Positions 16,233-19,149 of a DNA stretch of 19,149 bases are shown here, one piece after another. Origin of the DNA: Candidatus Kuenenia stuttgartensis (GTDB lineage Bacteria; Planctomycetota; Planctomycetia; Isosphaerales; Isosphaeraceae); NCBI GenBank assembly GCA_945874095.1, contig CAMCFM010000017.1, positions 1 through 19,149 of the forward strand, in the 5' to 3' direction. The position numbers and the translations under genes are program-made. The notes under the pieces are model-generated. The model ran no database searches. It saw only the letters and a list, made by a program, of their open reading frames with translations, and had not been told where the DNA came from. The stretch's first letter is position 1. Every line of letters starts with the position of its first letter.

Positions 16233-17444
16233 TCAGGCCGTAATTTCAGAACTGGTTTCTGGTTCCAGTTGTATTTCTGATTCCGCTACCACGCTCATTA
16301 AAAGTGCCCATTTGCGTCCGCCAGCGAATCTCTCGAGTGTAAGTCTGATAATTGCCGCTATGGGGGTGGCCAGAAATAGTCCAACTGTGCCCCACATAAA
16401 GCCCCAGAAGAGGCAGCTGACCAGCACTGTTGTACCGTTTAAGTCCATGGTTCGACCCATGACAATTGGTGTGAGCAGGTAGCCTTCAATCACGGATAAT
16501 GAGGCGAATATTAATATCACAACCATCATATCGGAGAGTGATCCTGTTTGCGAAAGTGCCACAAGGCTCATTAATAATCCGGCCATGGCTTGCCCAAGAT
16601 AGGGAATGAAATTCGCGAAACATGCAAAAATGCCAAGAATGATAGGGTAATTCACTTTCAGCACAGAGAGAGCGATGACGACAGAGACACCGAAGATAAA
16701 ATTGATGAAGGCTCTGACAATCAGATATCGTCGCATGCGTTTGGCAAGGTGCTGAAACAGGTTTTCGTAGAATCTGGCTTCACTTGGTGATTGACCGATC
16801 GCCTCTGCCAGGCGAGGCTCGAGGATGGGCTGCTCAACTGTAAAAAAGATTGCCAGAATGAGTGTCAATAAACCTTGGCTGACCAGACCTGTGATGTTCG
16901 ACGCTGGATCTCCAAGTCCTTTGAAAATCAAGCCTGCGTTGCGTTCGCCAAAATCGGCAATCAGACTTGGTTCAGGCAAAAGGCTGCCTAGCTTTGGATA
17001 ATCACGCACAATGTCGGTTAAGTTCTGACCGACTTTGGAGCTTAATCGTGAAATATCGACAGGCAGGCTGAGGGTGAAATCGGCAAGGTGATCCACTGCC
17101 AGTAAGCCGAGGTAGCCGCCAGCCCCGCCGAGTATCATGAACAAAACGAACGCAGCCGTGAATTGAGAAACCCTGAGAGTCCGTCGGATAAATGTGGTGG
17201 ATGGCAAGAGCAGGCACGATAGAAGGGCAGCCAGTGCCATGGGAACTAAAATGGGTCGAAAAAGATAGACGAGCGCAAGCAGTCCGAGCAAAGTCAGAAG
17301 GAACGAAACGGACGACAGAATGTTGGGGCGATTCGATGTTGCGCTGATGATGATTTTCCGTATCTTTTCAAGCGAATCTGACACGAAACCTGTATTGCTA
17401 TTCTGGAGATAGTTTAAAATATCCGGTTGGCCAAACTTGAACAA
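16233..17444 (-). CDS. AI-2E family membrane transporter (PerM/YdiK-like)
   Basis: A 403-residue integral membrane protein of the AI-2E transporter superfamily. Members export or move small molecules such as autoinducer-2 or ions, so the substrate here cannot be assigned. Hydrophobic helices appear in the family order: a pair in the N-terminal third, one near 93-115, then after a soluble loop of about 60 residues another helix near LLTLILAIFFTV, and four more to the C-terminus. The signature NFIPYLGQ and the later IEGYLLTPIVMG are diagnostic. The start is a TTG at 17444; a stop lies just upstream in frame and there is no ATG before residue 69. A GTG at 17384 is an alternative. It is 91 bp upstream of the propeller gene on the same strand. 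Confidence 0.9.
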   Translation of the reverse strand: MFKFGQPDILNYLQNSNTGFVSDSLEKIRKIIISATSNRPNILSSVSFLLTLLGLLALVYLFRPILVPMALAALLSCLLLPSTTFIRRTLRVSQFTAAFVLFMILGGAGGYLGLLAVDHLADFTLSLPVDISRLSSKVGQNLTDIVRDYPKLGSLLPEPSLIADFGERNAGLIFKGLGDPASNITGLVSQGLLTLILAIFFTVEQPILEPRLAEAIGQSPSEARFYENLFQHLAKRMRRYLIVRAFINFIFGVSVVIALSVLKVNYPIILGIFACFANFIPYLGQAMAGLLMSLVALSQTGSLSDMMVVILIFASLSVIEGYLLTPIVMGRTMDLNGTTVLVSCLFWGFMWGTVGLFLATPIAAIIRLTLERFAGGRKWALLMSVVAESEIQLEPETSSEITA

Positions 17445-17551
17445 GGTCTAAAACCGACAATTCGCCAGATGAGATGAATGTCGCTTGCTTCGTTCGTTTT
17501 TACAACCAGTGATTCGAAAAAAAACGTCGAAGTGTGGATTGCCGTTTTGAA

Positions 17552-17584
17552 TTTTCAGCTTCGAACAAAAATTCAGGCTGAAAA
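17552..17584. repeat. 8-bp inverted repeat between AI-2E and MlaE genes
   Basis: TTTTCAGC (17552-17559) is inverted as GCTGAAAA (17577-17584) with a 17-base spacer, in the 271-bp divergent gap 17445-17715. It could be an operator or hairpin controlling either gene. I found no convincing promoter hexamers nearby. Confidence 0.3.
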
Positions 17585-17715
17585 GGCGGGTACAATAATC
17601 GTGATCTCCGGACCTTTCAGCCGTCTGTTTCTGGAAACTGGTCTTGTCTAAATGATGGGATTAAGAACAATAGTATATCTGTACCACGATAGATACACAA
17701 CATGACTTCGACGAA

Positions 17716-18615
17716 ATGTCACGAAAACCAAAGATTCAAGCCAGATCCGAGACTCCCTCGAAGAACGTTCCCCAGGCGGATCGTAACGCCGGCTCGTTGA
17801 TTGAAAAAAAAATGTTCAGGGAGCCATCTGGATTGGCTAAAATGATCGGTTTTATTGGCAGCCTGAGTCTGTTTAACCTCTCTGCCATACGCTGGTTGCT
17901 GTATCGCCCACCACGATGGCGAAATTTAAGGCCGCTGTTTTATTCGATTGGGGTCGCCAGTACAACAGTCGTGGGCATGACCGGCTTCTTCATTGGAATG
18001 GTTCTGGCGGTTCAGTCCTACCACTCGTTTCGCGAGATGGGGCTGGAATCGCGGATGGGGGCCGTGATCAATGTGACTCTGGTGAAAGAACTTGGGCCTG
18101 TTCTGGCCGCCACAATGCTGGCAGGTCGAATCGGGTCGGCCATGGCCGCCGAACTTGGCACTATGCGGGTCACGGAACAGATCGACGCGCTTTCAGCGCT
18201 CGGGACAAATCCGATTCAAGTCCTTGTTGTGCCAAGGCTTGTCACATGTGTCCTGCTGATTCCCCTGCTGACTGGGATCGCGGACTGCCTCGGAATTTTT
18301 GGAGGCCACCTGATCTCCACCCAGCTTTTCGCGATTGATACGTACTATTACTGGTACTATACAGAGAAATTTGTGGAGATGTCCGACCTTGCCGCAGGTC
18401 TCGTCAAAAGCATTTTCTTTGGATACAGCATCGGGATCATCGCCTGTCATCGCGGATTCCACTCCAAGGCGGGTGCTCAAGGCGTCGGTCAAGCGGCCAC
18501 CGAGTCGTTTGTTCTCTCGTTCGTGATCATTCTGGCAGTCGACCTTGTCGTCGGTTCTGCCTGGAATTCCGTCTATCGAGCCCTCTATCCGGAAGTCAGT
18601 GAAGGCTTGATCTAA
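17716..18615 (+). CDS. mlaE-like: MlaE-like ABC transporter permease (lipid asymmetry / Mce-type)
   Basis: The inner-membrane permease of an Mla/Mce-type phospholipid transporter, which works with an MlaF ATPase and a substrate-binding MlaD/Mce protein. The protein is 299 residues. After a polar, basic N-terminus of about 35 residues that most MlaE proteins lack, it has about five to six hydrophobic helices. The family signature LVKELGPVLAATMLAGRIGSA and the following AELGTMRVTEQIDAL are intact. The ATG at 17716 gives the long N-terminus; the ATG at residue 33 is an alternative. The next gene, 38 bp downstream, is the matching ATPase, so this is an operon that extends beyond the window. Confidence 0.93.
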   Translation: MSRKPKIQARSETPSKNVPQADRNAGSLIEKKMFREPSGLAKMIGFIGSLSLFNLSAIRWLLYRPPRWRNLRPLFYSIGVASTTVVGMTGFFIGMVLAVQSYHSFREMGLESRMGAVINVTLVKELGPVLAATMLAGRIGSAMAAELGTMRVTEQIDALSALGTNPIQVLVVPRLVTCVLLIPLLTGIADCLGIFGGHLISTQLFAIDTYYYWYYTEKFVEMSDLAAGLVKSIFFGYSIGIIACHRGFHSKAGAQGVGQAATESFVLSFVIILAVDLVVGSAWNSVYRALYPEVSEGLI

Positions 18616-18653
18616 ATTGGTTAAGCCCATGGGATAAAAGGATATAGAAGAAG

Positions 18654-19149
18654 TTGGTCGACGATCCTCACAGCACCATCGACGACAACCCCAACCCGCT
18701 CCAATGCGATCCGCCCGCTGAGGAATATACGCCTGCCTGGACTTTTTCGAGTTTTGATGGAGACGAAGAAGATTCCTCCGAGTTCCCCATTCCTACGAAC
18801 TCGGTGATTGAGGCAATTAAAATTCACAGCGAGTCAGACACTTTGATCAAAGGCGATCGGTTGAAACCTCTAGAACCCATCGCATCACCAGAACCGAAAC
18901 TGGAGCTGGCGGATGTTGCTGTGAAGGTTGAAGTTCAAGAACGTTCTGAAGTGATGGAAACTCCTCGCAGGATCGAACCAATTTCAAGCGAGCCCAAGCC
19001 GTATAAGTATGCCAAAAATCCGGTCGTAATTGAATTTGAGAATGTGACGAAGTCGTTTCAGGGCCAGATGGGTCTGCGCGACCTTTCATTTCAGATTCGT
19101 CAGGGAGAAACCGTTTGCCTGATCGGTGAATCGGGATGCGGTAAGACAG
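18654..19149 (+). CDS. mlaF-like: MlaF-like ABC transporter ATP-binding protein, with long N-terminal extension (partial)
   Basis: The ATPase subunit partner of the preceding permease, cut by the window end. The last ~45 residues are a normal ABC N-terminus: IEFENVTKSFQ, LRDLSFQIRQGETVCLIG and Walker A GESGCGKT. Before this the frame stays open back to a stop at 18645, giving an acidic, Pro/Glu/Ser-rich stretch of about 120 residues ahead of the ABC domain. MlaF proteins usually start directly at the ABC domain. I place the start at a TTG (18654) preceded by AAGGA, but the start is uncertain: an ATG at 18954 would give an almost normal length. Walker B, the signature motif and the C-terminus lie outside the window. 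Confidence 0.7.
   Translation, partial: MVDDPHSTIDDNPNPLQCDPPAEEYTPAWTFSSFDGDEEDSSEFPIPTNSVIEAIKIHSESDTLIKGDRLKPLEPIASPEPKLELADVAVKVEVQERSEVMETPRRIEPISSEPKPYKYAKNPVVIEFENVTKSFQGQMGLRDLSFQIRQGETVCLIGESGCGKT

Noticed and set aside
18338..18360. Same YYYWYY tract in the MlaE-like protein and in the terpene-cyclase-like protein
   Set aside because: The match is short and aromatic-rich and occurs in unrelated folds. It is treated as coincidence, not a repeat.
1..19149. Mobile elements, CRISPR arrays or integration sites
   Set aside because: No transposase, integrase, long direct repeats, regularly spaced repeats or tRNA-linked duplications were seen on either strand. The gene order looks like ordinary chromosome.

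Overview
The window looks like chromosomal DNA of a planctomycete (phylum Planctomycetota, probably order Planctomycetales). The G+C content is balanced by eye and Shine-Dalgarno sites are few. Several protein types are ones I associate with that phylum: a membrane-anchored squalene-cyclase-repeat protein, a Hanks-type kinase with one transmembrane helix, an FHA-GAF-PP2C phosphatase, a GH10-like protein with a degenerate active site, and a secreted five-bladed propeller. The genus cannot be fixed from the sequence alone. I see no insertion sequence, CRISPR array, rRNA or tRNA.

Layout. Positions 1-66 hold a probable terminator of a gene to the left. A membrane-anchored terpene-cyclase-like repeat protein (136-1746) converges on a small secreted protein of unknown function (1767-2528, minus). 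Next comes a co-directional block: Ser/Thr kinase (2794-4494), FHA-GAF-PP2C phosphatase (4589-6349) and FAD-dependent dehydrogenase (6389-7975). This block is a plausible signalling unit with a redox enzyme at its end. A SAM methyltransferase (7986-8708, minus) is convergent with the dehydrogenase and divergent from an iron-sulfur pair: cysteine desulfurase (8933-10093) and A-type Fe-S carrier (10307-10639). The carrier has its own sigma-70-like promoter, the best ribosome-binding site in the window, and a strong hairpin terminator.

A D-2-hydroxyacid dehydrogenase (10723-11688, minus) runs into that terminator from the other side. After a 456-bp region with no convincing gene comes a forward set: a GH10-fold protein that has lost its catalytic residues (12145-13653), a RidA-family protein (13788-14249) and an SDR oxidoreductase (14275-15063). 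On the minus strand lie a secreted five-bladed beta-propeller of glycosidase type (15119-16141) and, upstream of it, an AI-2E family permease with a TTG start (16233-17444). The window ends in an Mla-type lipid-transport operon: an MlaE-like permease (17716-18615) and a truncated MlaF-like ATPase (from 18654) with an unusually long acidic N-terminal extension.

Most genes are recognisable at family level. The observations most worth following are the non-catalytic GH10 protein, the kinase/phosphatase/FHA neighbourhood, the extended MlaF, and the two Planctomycetes-type proteins at the left edge. I did not find a clear new multi-gene defence or mobile system.
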